The notes: generated by a model not told the origin, from the letters alone. A stretch of DNA of 64,000 nucleotides from an uncultured Selenomonadales bacterium (GCA_900315155.1 OMYB01000003.1:156597-220596); one strand, 5' to 3'; positions 1 to 8,468 are shown, numbered from the stretch's first letter. Program-made: numbers and translations.

Positions 1-630
1 ATCCCTTTCATACGCGACGCGGAGCGTGTGGATGTTATCGAGCAGCACCTGCTGCATCGCAGGTGAGTTGAGGACCTGCTGCCCGATCGTGAGCAGGCTG
101 TGCAGGATGCGGCGGGAGTGCTTTTCCTCCGCGAGCAGCTGCAGGGCATCGGTCGCAATGTCCTCGAGGGCAAAGCCCGCAAGGCCTTCGCGCACGGAGG
201 GAGCCAGCTCTTTCGCGATGGCCCGGGTATCCATATCCGAGACCGTGCGCAGCATGACCTCCTCCACGACCGCCTGCACGCGCTCGCGCCCGCCGCGGTG
301 CTGCAGGTAGTCGGCCATGAGTCTGCCCGTGTCCTGCTGGTTCACGATCGTCATGATATGATCCACGCTCAGCAGGTCGTCACTCGCAAACGTCACGATG
401 GCATCCATGATGCGCCCGCGGTTGCGGCGCAGGATATCCGTGCGGTACGAGATGCCAAGCGGTTTATGGAAAATCGCCGTCACCGCGAACCAGTCCGCCA
501 TGCCGCCGATCGTCGCGGCGAGGAATCCATGATGGACGAGCCCCGGCACGAATCCGCCCCAGCCCATCGTGCCGAGAAATCCTGCTGCACTGATGCCCAG
601 CGCGAGATTCGCCTTGTTCTTCTTCTGCAA
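1..630 (-). CDS. DUF445 family membrane protein (partial, 3' end outside window)
   Basis: The minus strand reads open from a TTG codon at 630 to the window edge (210 codons). The N-terminus has a membrane segment (about residues 8-36) that runs into GGMADWFAVTAIFHKPLGI, the hallmark of the DUF445 family (YheB/YjiN type) of inner-membrane proteins of unknown role. An amphipathic helical region follows, with the pattern TDILRRNRGRI. The TTG start is chosen because GAGGTG lies just upstream and no in-frame ATG fits; a nearby GTG is in another frame. The C-terminal half lies beyond the window. The family call is firm; the function is unknown. Confidence 0.85.
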   Translation of the reverse strand, partial: MQKKNKANLALGISAAGFLGTMGWGGFVPGLVHHGFLAATIGGMADWFAVTAIFHKPLGISYRTDILRRNRGRIMDAIVTFASDDLLSVDHIMTIVNQQDTGRLMADYLQHRGGRERVQAVVEEVMLRTVSDMDTRAIAKELAPSVREGLAGFALEDIATDALQLLAEEKHSRRILHSLLTIGQQVLNSPAMQQVLLDNIHTLRVAYERD

Positions 631-666
631 CCTTCACACCTCTTCTTCGAAAAATATTCTCAATCT

Positions 667-697
667 ATTATACAATAGATTCCTGTTTTCTGCACAA
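667..697 (-). promoter_or_regulatory. candidate promoter of the DUF445 gene
   Basis: A TATAAT box on the minus strand (667-672) lies about 37 bases upstream of the TTG start. The -35 region is poor (TGTGCA or TTGTGC with an 18-19 base spacer), so the call rests mainly on the -10 box and its position just after the tRNA terminator. Confidence 0.4.
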
Positions 698-721
698 AAA
701 AGGCCGCACCACCGTGCAGCC
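695..721 (-). terminator. rho-independent terminator after tRNA-Leu
   Basis: On the minus strand, GGCTGCAC and GTGCGGCC pair in an 8-bp stem (one G-T pair) with a 4-base loop, followed by six T. It lies 13 bases after the tRNA 3' end. Confidence 0.8.
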
Positions 722-733
722 TGAAGATTCATA

Positions 734-818
<85 letters not shown>

Positions 819-828
819 ATACCCAAAT

Positions 829-858
829 ATTTTAGCACAGAGAAAACAAACCTGTCAA
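829..858 (-). promoter_or_regulatory. promoter of tRNA-Leu
   Basis: Minus-strand TTGACA (853-858) and TAAAAT (829-834) are separated by 18 bases. Transcription would start about 4 bases before the tRNA 5' end at 818, the usual arrangement for a stable-RNA promoter. Confidence 0.75.
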
Positions 859-878
859 TTTTTGGGGTTCTAAAAAAG

Positions 879-1823
879 TTACCACGGCTGTGGGGTCATG
901 GGGGTGATGACGCCGAACGTGTAGCCTTTGGCCTGCAGCAGGCGGATGATCTCGGGCAGGGCCTTGACCGTCTCCTCGTGCCCCTCGGACGAGTGCATGA
1001 GGATGATCGCCGTGTGCGCCGTGGCCTCGCCCTCCGTCTGTCCCGCGATGTTGTCGATGAAATCCTGTGCGATCGGGTGGTTCGGCGCGGCGTCGGCGGA
1101 GCTGACGTTCCAATCGTGCTCGACGTAGCCGCTCTCTTGCAGTGCAGGCACGTAGGCCGCCGTAAAGTGCAAGATCCTTCCGCCGGGGGCGCGCAGGATG
1201 AGCGGGCGCACGCCGATGATGCCTTTGATGATCTCGTCCGTCTTCGCCATCTCGGCGAGGAAGCCGTTGACATCGGGATAGAGCTTTTCGTAGCGGTGGT
1301 CATAGCTGTGGTTGCCGATGGCGTGCCCCTCGTCGTAGATGCGCTGCAGCACCTCGGGATGTGCCTGTGCCTGCCGTCCCGTCACGTAAAACGTCGCATG
1401 CACACCGGCATCCCGCAGGATGTCGAGGACGGCCGATGTATTCTGCACGTCCGGGCCATCATCAAACGTCAGGTAGGCCACCTTGCCCTCGCGGTAGGGC
1501 GCGATCTCCGGCAAAGCCGTCGGCAGTCCCGCCGCGCGCCGCTCGGCAATCGTATAGCGGTCGTACACGGGGATATCGGGTGCCGTGAGCGCCAGGTTCG
1601 ACAAATCGTCCGCCACGAGCACGCGCACGGGCGCGTTTTCTGCCGCATCAGCGGGTGCCTCCGCCGTCCCTGCCTCAGATGCCCCGGTGGCTTGCCCGGT
1701 GGCAGGAGACGCCCCGCTTTCCGACGGTCTGCCCGCATCCGGCACGCCCTGCGCCATGCTCCCCGCCAGCAGCGCTGCCCCCAAGGCCACGCTTCCGATG
1801 ATCTTGACCCACTCTTTTGCCAT
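879..1823 (-). CDS. secreted polysaccharide deacetylase (NodB-type)
   Basis: A 314-residue protein of carbohydrate esterase family 4, which removes N-acetyl (or O-acetyl) groups from cell-wall or capsular polysaccharide in a metal-dependent way. An N-terminal hydrophobic signal or anchor (residues about 6-24) is followed by an Ala/Glu-rich linker. The NodB domain begins about residue 110 with motif 1 TFDDGP, motif 2 HSYDH (metal-binding His) and motif 3 RAPGG. A late ILMHSSEGH matches the His motif near the C-terminus. Start at MAKEW, because GAAAGGAAAT lies upstream; an earlier ATG has no ribosome site. It is last in a minus-strand gene series, 24 bases after the zinc-ribbon gene. Exact substrate unknown. 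Confidence 0.88.
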   Translation of the reverse strand: MAKEWVKIIGSVALGAALLAGSMAQGVPDAGRPSESGASPATGQATGASEAGTAEAPADAAENAPVRVLVADDLSNLALTAPDIPVYDRYTIAERRAAGLPTALPEIAPYREGKVAYLTFDDGPDVQNTSAVLDILRDAGVHATFYVTGRQAQAHPEVLQRIYDEGHAIGNHSYDHRYEKLYPDVNGFLAEMAKTDEIIKGIIGVRPLILRAPGGRILHFTAAYVPALQESGYVEHDWNVSSADAAPNHPIAQDFIDNIAGQTEGEATAHTAIILMHSSEGHEETVKALPEIIRLLQAKGYTFGVITPMTPQPW

Positions 1824-1847
1824 ATCCCATTTCCTTTCACAAAACAT

Positions 1848-3197
1848 TTAGTCGTCGCTCTTTCGCTTGCCTTTCGGGCGGTTTTTCTTGTGCGTGTAAA
1901 GGTAAGTATCATCCTCGGCCGTCAGCTTGAAGCTGCCTTCTTTCAGGTACTCCGTCGCATCCTCGGCTGGGTGGACGTTGCTCATCTGATCGATGAGGTA
2001 GCTACGCACAAGGTAGCCGCTGAAGATCGCACAAAGCAGGGCGATGAAAAACACGAGCATGGAAAATCCGTGGCCGCTGATCAGGTCCTCCATCACGCTG
2101 ATGAAGTAGATCACGTAGTACCAGATCGGCAGGGAGACGATCGAGGATACAGCCATATAAATATAGGATTTCGTATTGTCGTACGGCAGGCTGCCGGCGA
2201 GCTTGCCGGTCTGGCCGTTCATGAGGAACATGTACGGCGTGTCCTCGTAGCGCGTCGTGAGGATCCAGACGGGCGCCATCGCGTAGATGATGTCCCCCTT
2301 TTTCTTGTGCACGGTCGGCTCGCCCTGAATCTCGACGGTGTCGTAGCCCTCCACCGTATCCTTCAGCAGCGCGGCCGCACTCCCGGCGATGCGCTCGTCG
2401 GCGCGCGGTACGGCGGCCTCGGCATCGACATCGTAGCGGTCCGCGAGCGCACCCGTGAGGTACGCGGGCGTAAAGGGCTCCAGCTGCGAATAGTCGAATG
2501 GCTCGATGCTCTCCATGAACGTATCGTCCATCTTGACGCTGCCGTCGACGGGGATGCGCTCAAAAGCCATCTTGCCTGCGCGGTAACATTCGTATACCTC
2601 CGTCTCCTCCACGGTCGTATCGCCGTTTTCATACGTGGTCGTCTCCTCAGCGCGGAACGTCGCCTCGGCCTTGACCTTCGCGTCGAACAGCCAATAGGGT
2701 ACATACATCGGCTGTACGGCCTCGACGCGGTTGCCTGTCTTGAACGCGGCGGGCAGCAGCGTCTTGCCCTCGTAAAATTGTTTCAACGCCGCGACCGCAT
2801 CCTTTTTCGTCTTTTGGAACGGGATAATCTCGTCCGGCTTCAGCGCGCCGTCAAAACGCGCGGGCAGCATGGTCGGGTTGCCGCAGTAGCAGCACTCCGT
2901 CGCCATCGTGTTCCCATCCGTGACGAGCTCGGCGCCACAGGACGAGCAGTGAAAGACCTGCAGGCCGGCCAGTTCCTCCTCGCTCCAGTCCTTGCCTGCG
3001 GCGGCGGTCTCCCATTTTTCCTCCTGCTCCTGCTCCGCCGCAGCCGCGCGCTCCTGTGCCTTGGCAAAGAGCTTCTCGATCGTCTCCGTCGCAAACTCCG
3101 TGCCGCAGTACTCGCACGTGACGTGATCCTTGCCGGGCAGGTACGAGAGTGGCGCCCCGCAGTTCGGACAGGTATAGCTGACAGATGTATCGGCCAT
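1848..3197 (-). CDS. zinc-ribbon membrane protein, YdjG-like
   Basis: A 449-residue protein with two N-terminal zinc ribbons: CPNCG/CEYCG (residues about 10-33) and CSSCG/CCYCG (about 83-107). A soluble middle region follows, then two membrane segments (about residues 345-365 and 375-397) and a Lys-rich cytoplasmic tail. Such proteins are often misannotated as primosomal helicase fragments because of the zinc ribbons; no helicase motifs are present. The next gene upstream is an SPFH protein with zinc ribbons. B. subtilis has the same pairing (YdjG with the SPFH protein YdjI, acting with PspA at the membrane under envelope stress). A membrane-stress role here is inference from that pairing; no pspA is nearby. 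Confidence 0.6.
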   Translation of the reverse strand: MADTSVSYTCPNCGAPLSYLPGKDHVTCEYCGTEFATETIEKLFAKAQERAAAAEQEQEEKWETAAAGKDWSEEELAGLQVFHCSSCGAELVTDGNTMATECCYCGNPTMLPARFDGALKPDEIIPFQKTKKDAVAALKQFYEGKTLLPAAFKTGNRVEAVQPMYVPYWLFDAKVKAEATFRAEETTTYENGDTTVEETEVYECYRAGKMAFERIPVDGSVKMDDTFMESIEPFDYSQLEPFTPAYLTGALADRYDVDAEAAVPRADERIAGSAAALLKDTVEGYDTVEIQGEPTVHKKKGDIIYAMAPVWILTTRYEDTPYMFLMNGQTGKLAGSLPYDNTKSYIYMAVSSIVSLPIWYYVIYFISVMEDLISGHGFSMLVFFIALLCAIFSGYLVRSYLIDQMSNVHPAEDATEYLKEGSFKLTAEDDTYLYTHKKNRPKGKRKSDD

Positions 3198-3237
3198 AGG
3201 CTCACCTCATTTCTCTATGTGGAGTGGCACGTGCCGC

Positions 3238-4581
3238 TCACTGCTGGTCATTTTCATCAAACGGGTCACCGCAGTTCGGGCAGAACTTGGGCGGATGGTG
3301 CGGGTCCTCGGGCTGCCAACCGCATTTGTCGCAGCGGTAGAGCGGAGCGCCCGCCGGTTTCGGCTTACCGCATTCCGTGCAGAACTTGCCCTGGTTGACC
3401 GCGCCGCAGCTGCAGGTCCAGCCCTGCGCGGGCGCGGGCTTCGGCTTGCCGCACTCGCGGCAGAATTTGCCCGTGTTGCCCGTCGTGCCGCACGCGCACG
3501 TCCAGCCAGCCGCAGCAGGCTGTGGCGCAGGTGCTGCCTGTGGTGCCGCTGCGGCCTGGTGCGCCATCTGCTGCGCCGCCTGCTGATAGATGCCCGCGCC
3601 CGCCTGGCCGGCCATCTGCATGCCGAACAGGCCCATGGCAGCGCCGGCACCGCCCTCGTTGGATGCCGCCATGCGCAGCGCATCCGCCGAGGCTTCGGCC
3701 GCCATGCCCATCGCGATGTCTGGGCGTGCGCCGATGGCCTGGCCCATCTGGATTTTCTGTAGCTTCTCCTCGTCTTCCTCGTTGGCGCGCACGCTGCTCA
3801 CGCCGAAGGAGACGATTTCGAGGCCGCGCAGATCCCGCCACTTTTTCGAGAGCACATCATTGAGCGCATCCGCGAGCTCCATGGTGCGTCCCGGCAGTTC
3901 CGTATAGTCGATATGCTGCGCGGAGATTTTCGCGAAGGCCGGCTGCAGCGCCGTCAGCAGTTCCGTTTTCAGCTGGCTGTCCAGCGTGTCGCGCGTGTAG
4001 ACATCCTCCGCGTTGCCCACGACGTTCGTATAGAAGAGAATCGGGTTCGTGATGCGGTAGCTGTACTCACCGAAGCAGCGCAGGCGCACGAGCAGGCGCA
4101 GCCCCGAGGCCGCATCGACGACGCTGAACGGCACATCGTTCGGCGTACCGTATTTGTTGCCCGTGATTTCCTTCGTATTGATGTAGTAGACGCGCTGATC
4201 CTTGCCCGCGTCACCGCCGAACGTGAAACGGCGGCCGATCTGCGTGAAGATGTCCTTGACGCCCTGCCCGAGGTCGCCCGTAAAGATGGACGGCTCCGTG
4301 GAGTTGTTGTAGGTATAGGCACCCGGCTCGGCCGTAAGCTCCACGACCTTGCCCGACTCCACGATGAGCGCGCACTGGCCGTCCGCCACAGAGATGACGG
4401 AGCCGTTGGAAATGACGTTGTCCTCGCCGCTCGTGTTCGAGCTGCGGCCGCGGCTGCTCGTGCGCTTCTCGCCCTTCGCGAGCAGCGTGTCCGCATCCAG
4501 GCTCTCACAGACGAAAAATTCTTTCCACTGATCCGCGAGCACCCCTCCCGCCGCACCGATTGCTGCTTTGATGAGTCCCAT
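3238..4581 (-). CDS. SPFH-domain protein with C-terminal zinc ribbons, YdjI-like
   Basis: A 447-residue protein. Residues about 1-290 form an SPFH/virion-core-like domain (start MGLIKAAIGAAGG, then the long beta region and the helical stretch ending VRANEEDEEKLQKIQMG). An Ala/Gly/Gln/Pro-rich linker (about 290-365) leads to three zinc ribbons, CACG/CREC, CSCG/CTEC and CDKCG/CPNCG. SPFH proteins scaffold membrane microdomains. The architecture matches B. subtilis YdjI and the so-called virion core proteins. AGGAGGGA precedes the ATG. It lies 40 bases before the YdjG-like gene, so the two are probably one operon and one complex. The function is inferred from the family, not shown. Confidence 0.75.
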   Translation of the reverse strand: MGLIKAAIGAAGGVLADQWKEFFVCESLDADTLLAKGEKRTSSRGRSSNTSGEDNVISNGSVISVADGQCALIVESGKVVELTAEPGAYTYNNSTEPSIFTGDLGQGVKDIFTQIGRRFTFGGDAGKDQRVYYINTKEITGNKYGTPNDVPFSVVDAASGLRLLVRLRCFGEYSYRITNPILFYTNVVGNAEDVYTRDTLDSQLKTELLTALQPAFAKISAQHIDYTELPGRTMELADALNDVLSKKWRDLRGLEIVSFGVSSVRANEEDEEKLQKIQMGQAIGARPDIAMGMAAEASADALRMAASNEGGAGAAMGLFGMQMAGQAGAGIYQQAAQQMAHQAAAAPQAAPAPQPAAAGWTCACGTTGNTGKFCRECGKPKPAPAQGWTCSCGAVNQGKFCTECGKPKPAGAPLYRCDKCGWQPEDPHHPPKFCPNCGDPFDENDQQ

Positions 4582-4617
4582 AAAAATCCCTCCTGTAGGT
4601 TAAAAAAACTTCTGGTA

Positions 4618-5547
4618 TCAATGCCCGTCTGATGGGGGCTTCTCCTCCACGGGAGACGCGATTCCATCGGCCAGCAGTTGCTGCGCCTCGGCCGCCAGCG
4701 CGGCGTAGGCGGCCATGAGCGGATCCTGCCCCGCGCGGATCTGCGCCAGGGCAGCCTCGCGCTCCGCTTCAGGCGTTTCGGGGGCACGGACGGCTTTCGC
4801 GGCCAGTTCCAGTGCCTTGGCCTGTGCCGAGAGCGCCCGGCCGCCGATGGAGAGCGCGGTCGATTTCAGCGCGTGCACCTCGATGGTGTAGTTCTCCCAG
4901 TCCTCCGCCGCATAAAAGGCCGCGATTTTCGCCGCCTTCTCCGGCTGCAGCTGCGCGAACATGCCGAGTACGCGCCGGTATAGGTCTTCGAGGCCGCCCG
5001 TATACATGAGGCCGAGCTTCGTATCGATGCCGCCATCCGCCGGGGCATCGGATTCCGCTGCAGGCGCCGCGGACGGAGCAGCGGACACTGGCTCTGGTTC
5101 TGCATGGGCCGCAGCTGGCTCCACGGCAGGGGCCGGCGGTCCGGCTGGAGCCGTTTCCGCTGGCTTTTCCTGCGGCGTCTCCTGCATCTCCGGCGGCAGC
5201 CGGCGGCGCAGCAGTTCCGTGAGTTCCTTCGTACTCATAGGTTTCGCCAAATAGTCGTCAAATCCCTGCGCCAGATATTTTTCCCGCGCGCCGTTGATGG
5301 CGTTCGCGGTCAGCGCGACGACCGGCGTCCCCTCTGCGAGGTGTTCGCGCCGGATGACAGCCAGCGTCTCCGTGCCGCTGAGCTCGGGCATCATATCGTC
5401 GAGCAGGACGAGATCGTAATGCCCTGCCCGCAGTTTCTCCAGGCACTCCCCGCCACTCTGCAGCAGTACGCCGACGAGCACGAGCAGCGCGACGAGCAGC
5501 GCGGGGAACAGCAGCAGGACCTTTTTTCTTTTGGACCCCTTGCTCAT
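4618..5547 (-). CDS. collapsed hybrid histidine kinase: membrane anchor fused to partial receiver and HPt
   Basis: 309 residues. Residues 1-30 are a positively charged start plus one membrane segment. Residue 31 onward is already inside a receiver domain: [19 protein letters not shown] (phospho-Asp), VALTANA and DYLAKPM (conserved Lys). The receiver's first beta strand and its acidic pocket are missing, as are the sensor, HisKA and HATPase domains expected between anchor and receiver. A Pro/Ala/Glu linker (about 125-175) leads to an HPt domain with EVHALKSTALSIGG (phospho-His). The junction is in frame. The intact paralogue at 26025-28196 has 723 residues. The start ATG overlaps the upstream stop (ATGA). 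It cannot autophosphorylate and is probably non-functional, or at best a phospho-sink. Confidence 0.75.
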   Translation of the reverse strand: MSKGSKRKKVLLLFPALLVALLVLVGVLLQSGGECLEKLRAGHYDLVLLDDMMPELSGTETLAVIRREHLAEGTPVVALTANAINGAREKYLAQGFDDYLAKPMSTKELTELLRRRLPPEMQETPQEKPAETAPAGPPAPAVEPAAAHAEPEPVSAAPSAAPAAESDAPADGGIDTKLGLMYTGGLEDLYRRVLGMFAQLQPEKAAKIAAFYAAEDWENYTIEVHALKSTALSIGGRALSAQAKALELAAKAVRAPETPEAEREAALAQIRAGQDPLMAAYAALAAEAQQLLADGIASPVEEKPPSDGH

Positions 5548-5966
5548 AGGAACTGCACCCCCTCTGCATACCAGCTCAGATTGATGAGGACGTCATCCGA
5601 CAGGGTCTCCCCTGCGGCCACACGCAGCTCTCCTGTCGTATCCGTGATGGGACCGGAGAACACGCTGCCGTTCTCCTGCAGCAGCTGCTGTGCGTCCTGC
5701 CCATCGCTCGCGACCTTGTCGATGACGGTCAGGTCGATGCCCGCCCGCCGCGCCGCCGCACTCGCGCCGATGTACTGCTGATGGTTCCAGCCCGCCTCCT
5801 CGCGGTCGCCGAGCAGCATCATGGCAATGTGGGGCTTCGTGCGCTCAGCAACCTCGTCATCCAGCTGCGGCAGGGAAAACAGGATGGCGAAGATACCCAC
5901 AAGCAGCAGTGCGCCGAGCACGTTCAGCACAATGACGAGTGGGGATTTGCCAAACGGGTTTTTCAT
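5544..5966 (-). CDS. BMP-type binding protein with large internal deletion
   Basis: 140 residues. It begins with a membrane anchor (about 7-30) and the first strand and helix of a periplasmic binding fold (IAMMLLGDREEAGWNHQQY), which matches VGLVLYGEAAGDNWNQSHY of the intact paralogue at 28186-29301. After about residue 80 it jumps to the family's C-terminus (FSGPITDTTGELR, then LSWYAEGVQFL). About 220 residues of the ligand-binding fold are absent, in frame, so ligand binding is unlikely. It overlaps both neighbours by ATGA, so translational coupling of the original operon is kept. A GGAGGGGGTGG ribosome site lies upstream. Confidence 0.7.
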   Translation of the reverse strand: MKNPFGKSPLVIVLNVLGALLLVGIFAILFSLPQLDDEVAERTKPHIAMMLLGDREEAGWNHQQYIGASAAARRAGIDLTVIDKVASDGQDAQQLLQENGSVFSGPITDTTGELRVAAGETLSDDVLINLSWYAEGVQFL

Positions 5967-6829
5967 CGCATCTCCACCCCCTCCACATACCAGTTCAGGT
6001 GGTCAAAGAGCTCGCGGTCCGACATGCTCTCGTCCTGCGGCAAGGCGTTGCGGTAACTGCGCCGCGACGTCATGGCGTCGTAGGCATCGGCGACGGCGAT
6101 GATGCGCGCCATGCGCGGGATCGCCTTTCCCGCGAGGCCGTCGGGATAGCCCTTGCCATCCCAGCGTTCGTGATGCGAGCGCGCGCCGACCGAAAGCTCC
6201 GGGAACTCCTTGACCATATCCAGGATGTCCGCGCCCATGGTGGTATGCGCCTTGATGACGGCATACTCCTCATCCGTGAGACGCGTGGTCTTGTTGATGA
6301 TGGTCACGGGGATGCCGATCTTGCCGATATCGTGCAACAGGCCCACGGAGTAGATGCTATCCAGCCTCTCCCCCGTATCCCCTGCGCGCCGCGCCATCTC
6401 GCGCGAGTACTGCGCCACGCGCTCCGAATGGCCACGCGTATAGGCATCCTTGACATCGACGGCCTTGGCCAGGGCAAACACGAGCTCATCAAACAGCCGG
6501 AGGGTCGCCGCCAGGCGCTCCGCCGCCATATCGCCCGTCAGCATGATGATGGGCAGCTGCTCCGTCGCGGGATTCGCGCGGAGGAGCGCCAGCACCTCCA
6601 TGCCATTCATCCCCGGCATCATGTAGTCGAGCAGCACGATATCCGCCGTATGGTCGGCTAGATACGCGAGTGCCGACGGTCCATCCGCCACCTTTATGAC
6701 CTTGTATTTATCCCCGAGAATTTGCTCGATGAGCATGAGATTCATCTCATCATCATCGATGGCCAGCACGCACGGCGTAAAGCCCAATGCCAGGGAACGC
6801 ATCGCCATTTTCGTCCTATCCACTACCAT
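5963..6829 (-). CDS. chimeric HD-GYP response regulator with deleted receiver end and foreign tail
   Basis: 288 residues from the ATG at 6829 (AAAGGGGCTGAG upstream; a GTG at 6871 lacks a ribosome site). The receiver domain has the acidic pair IDDDE, LLDYMMPGMNG (phospho-Asp) and IIMLTGD, then stops: the last strand with the conserved Lys and the linker are missing. It goes straight into an HD-GYP domain (RLFDELVFALAKAVDVKD; RGHSERV; HDIGK; GKGYPDGL). Such domains degrade cyclic di-GMP. The HD-GYP domain ends early at RRSYRNALPQD and continues as ESMSDRELFDHLNWYVEGVE, which matches the C-terminal tail of BMP binding proteins (compare WYAEGVQFL in the next gene). So there are two in-frame joins in one gene. 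HD-GYP metal ligands are present, but output control is doubtful. Confidence 0.75.
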   Translation of the reverse strand: MVVDRTKMAMRSLALGFTPCVLAIDDDEMNLMLIEQILGDKYKVIKVADGPSALAYLADHTADIVLLDYMMPGMNGMEVLALLRANPATEQLPIIMLTGDMAAERLAATLRLFDELVFALAKAVDVKDAYTRGHSERVAQYSREMARRAGDTGERLDSIYSVGLLHDIGKIGIPVTIINKTTRLTDEEYAVIKAHTTMGADILDMVKEFPELSVGARSHHERWDGKGYPDGLAGKAIPRMARIIAVADAYDAMTSRRSYRNALPQDESMSDRELFDHLNWYVEGVEMR

Positions 6830-6872
6830 GAATCTCAGCCCCTTTCTGCAGAGATTGTCACTTTTTCCCACT

Positions 6873-8468
6873 TTATTTCAAAATCGTAATCCGCCCCTGC
6901 GGCGTGCGGTAGCTGTCCGGCACCGTGCCGTTCAGCCCCTCGCGCAGGTAGTTCACGATGGCCTGCTTATCGGCGTAGCCGATGCTCACAGACTCCACGA
7001 CGCCCGGCTCCACGGCGTGACCGTAGGCATCACCGCCGCGCAGCACGAACTCGACCGTCGCGACGCGGTATGTCTTTTCGGGATCGAACGGCTGCCCGCC
7101 GACCTCCGTGATCTGCACGCGGCTGCCCGGCTTCTGCGGCGCGAAATACGTGCTGCCCGGATACTGGCGGCCATTCGTGTAGGGCACGCGCGTATCGAGC
7201 GTGTATTTCAGCCCCGCGACCTGTGGGAAAGCGCCGATGGCTTTCGGCGCAGCGCAGGTGGCGGCCTCCAGCATCTCGAGCAAATCCTTGCCCTTGAGCG
7301 TCATGACATAAAGCACGTTGTTGTAGGGCACGGCGCGCGCGATGCTGCCGAGCGTCACCGTACCGGCAGGGATGCTCGCGCGGATGCCGCCGCCGTTGAG
7401 GATGGCCGCATCGACTTTCACGCCATCGATGACCATGGCCTGGTTCGCCTGCCAGAGGAATGCGTCCGCGACGAAATCGCCCGCGTTCATCTCCTGCGTG
7501 CGCACGCCGGGGTCACGGCTGCCGTCCAGCGTAAACGCCACCTTGCCGATGGGCTCGGATAACTTCGCGTCGACATCGGCCGCGACTTTATCGATGAGCT
7601 GCTGCACCTGCGCGTTCTGCGGACGGTTTGCATCGAACGCCAACAGATCCTCCTGCCATTTGCCATCTTTCCAGACGACCTGTCCGATGTTTTTCGTGTA
7701 GCTGCCCGTCTCCGTCAGCATCGTACCGCCGATGTAGCGATTCTTTACCTGATGGTCATGCCCGTCGATGAAGACGTCGATGCCGTGGACATGCTTCAGC
7801 ACATCATCCGAGCGGTTGCCCTCGTTAAAGTTCTCGCTGCCCATATGGCCGACAGCTACGATGAGGTCGCAGTGCTGGCGTTTGAGCTTGTCCACCTCGC
7901 ACTGCACGGCGGTGTAGAGCACCTCTCCCTGCAGGAACTCGAGGCCCGCGACGGCCATCGGAGACGCGCTCGTCGCGGCCTCCGGCGTCGTGATGCCGAC
8001 GATACCGATTTTGTGCTTCCCTTTTTTCACGACAGTCGAAGGCTTTACGAACAGCTTATTCGTCGCCTTGACGACGATGTTGCAGGCCAGCATGGGGAAA
8101 TGCGCCTCGCTGACGCGCTGCAGCGTCACGTCCTGCCCATAGTCGAACTCGTGGTTGCCGAGGCACATGGCATCGTAGCCGACCGCGTTCATGAACTGCA
8201 TGGCCGAGGCGCCTTTGCTGAAATTCACGAGGTTGTTGTCCTGAATCGCATCGCCCGCGTCGACGAGCAGCACCTGCTTGCCCTGTGCGAGCAGATCCTG
8301 ACGGATCGCCGCGACCGTCGCCATGCCATTGATGCCGTCCGCACGCTGGTCATAGCCATGCGTATCGTTCGTATGTAAAATCACTAAATCCGAGAAATCC
8401 GCCGCCAGCGCCGTACCGGTCAAAAGACTCAGCACCAGCAGCAGGCTGCATAAGAAACGTTTCAGCAT
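6873..8468 (-). CDS. secreted 5'-nucleotidase / 2',3'-cyclic phosphodiesterase family
   Basis: 531 residues, a full-length member of the UshA/CpdB family that removes phosphate from extracellular nucleotides. Signal peptide 1-22 (ends TALA). The N-terminal metallophosphatase domain has ILHTNDTHGY, DAGDAIQDN, GNHEFDYG, VGHMGSE and GHDHQ, the two-metal site. The C-terminal 5'-nucleotidase domain has NGGGIRASIPAGTV and the substrate loop near YNNVLYVMTLKG. A strong GGAGGTAAAGGAG precedes the ATG. It is 37 bases after the DUF4337 gene and 43 bases before the chimeric regulator. Probable role is phosphate or nucleoside salvage in the periplasm. Substrate range cannot be told from sequence. Confidence 0.9.
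   Translation of the reverse strand: MLKRFLCSLLLVLSLLTGTALAADFSDLVILHTNDTHGYDQRADGINGMATVAAIRQDLLAQGKQVLLVDAGDAIQDNNLVNFSKGASAMQFMNAVGYDAMCLGNHEFDYGQDVTLQRVSEAHFPMLACNIVVKATNKLFVKPSTVVKKGKHKIGIVGITTPEAATSASPMAVAGLEFLQGEVLYTAVQCEVDKLKRQHCDLIVAVGHMGSENFNEGNRSDDVLKHVHGIDVFIDGHDHQVKNRYIGGTMLTETGSYTKNIGQVVWKDGKWQEDLLAFDANRPQNAQVQQLIDKVAADVDAKLSEPIGKVAFTLDGSRDPGVRTQEMNAGDFVADAFLWQANQAMVIDGVKVDAAILNGGGIRASIPAGTVTLGSIARAVPYNNVLYVMTLKGKDLLEMLEAATCAAPKAIGAFPQVAGLKYTLDTRVPYTNGRQYPGSTYFAPQKPGSRVQITEVGGQPFDPEKTYRVATVEFVLRGGDAYGHAVEPGVVESVSIGYADKQAIVNYLREGLNGTVPDSYRTPQGRITILK

Noticed and set aside
978..3398. Long plus-strand open frame of about 800 codons
   Set aside because: Antisense shadow of the deacetylase and zinc-ribbon genes; Arg/His/Ala-rich with no domain, and GC-rich DNA often leaves the opposite strand open.
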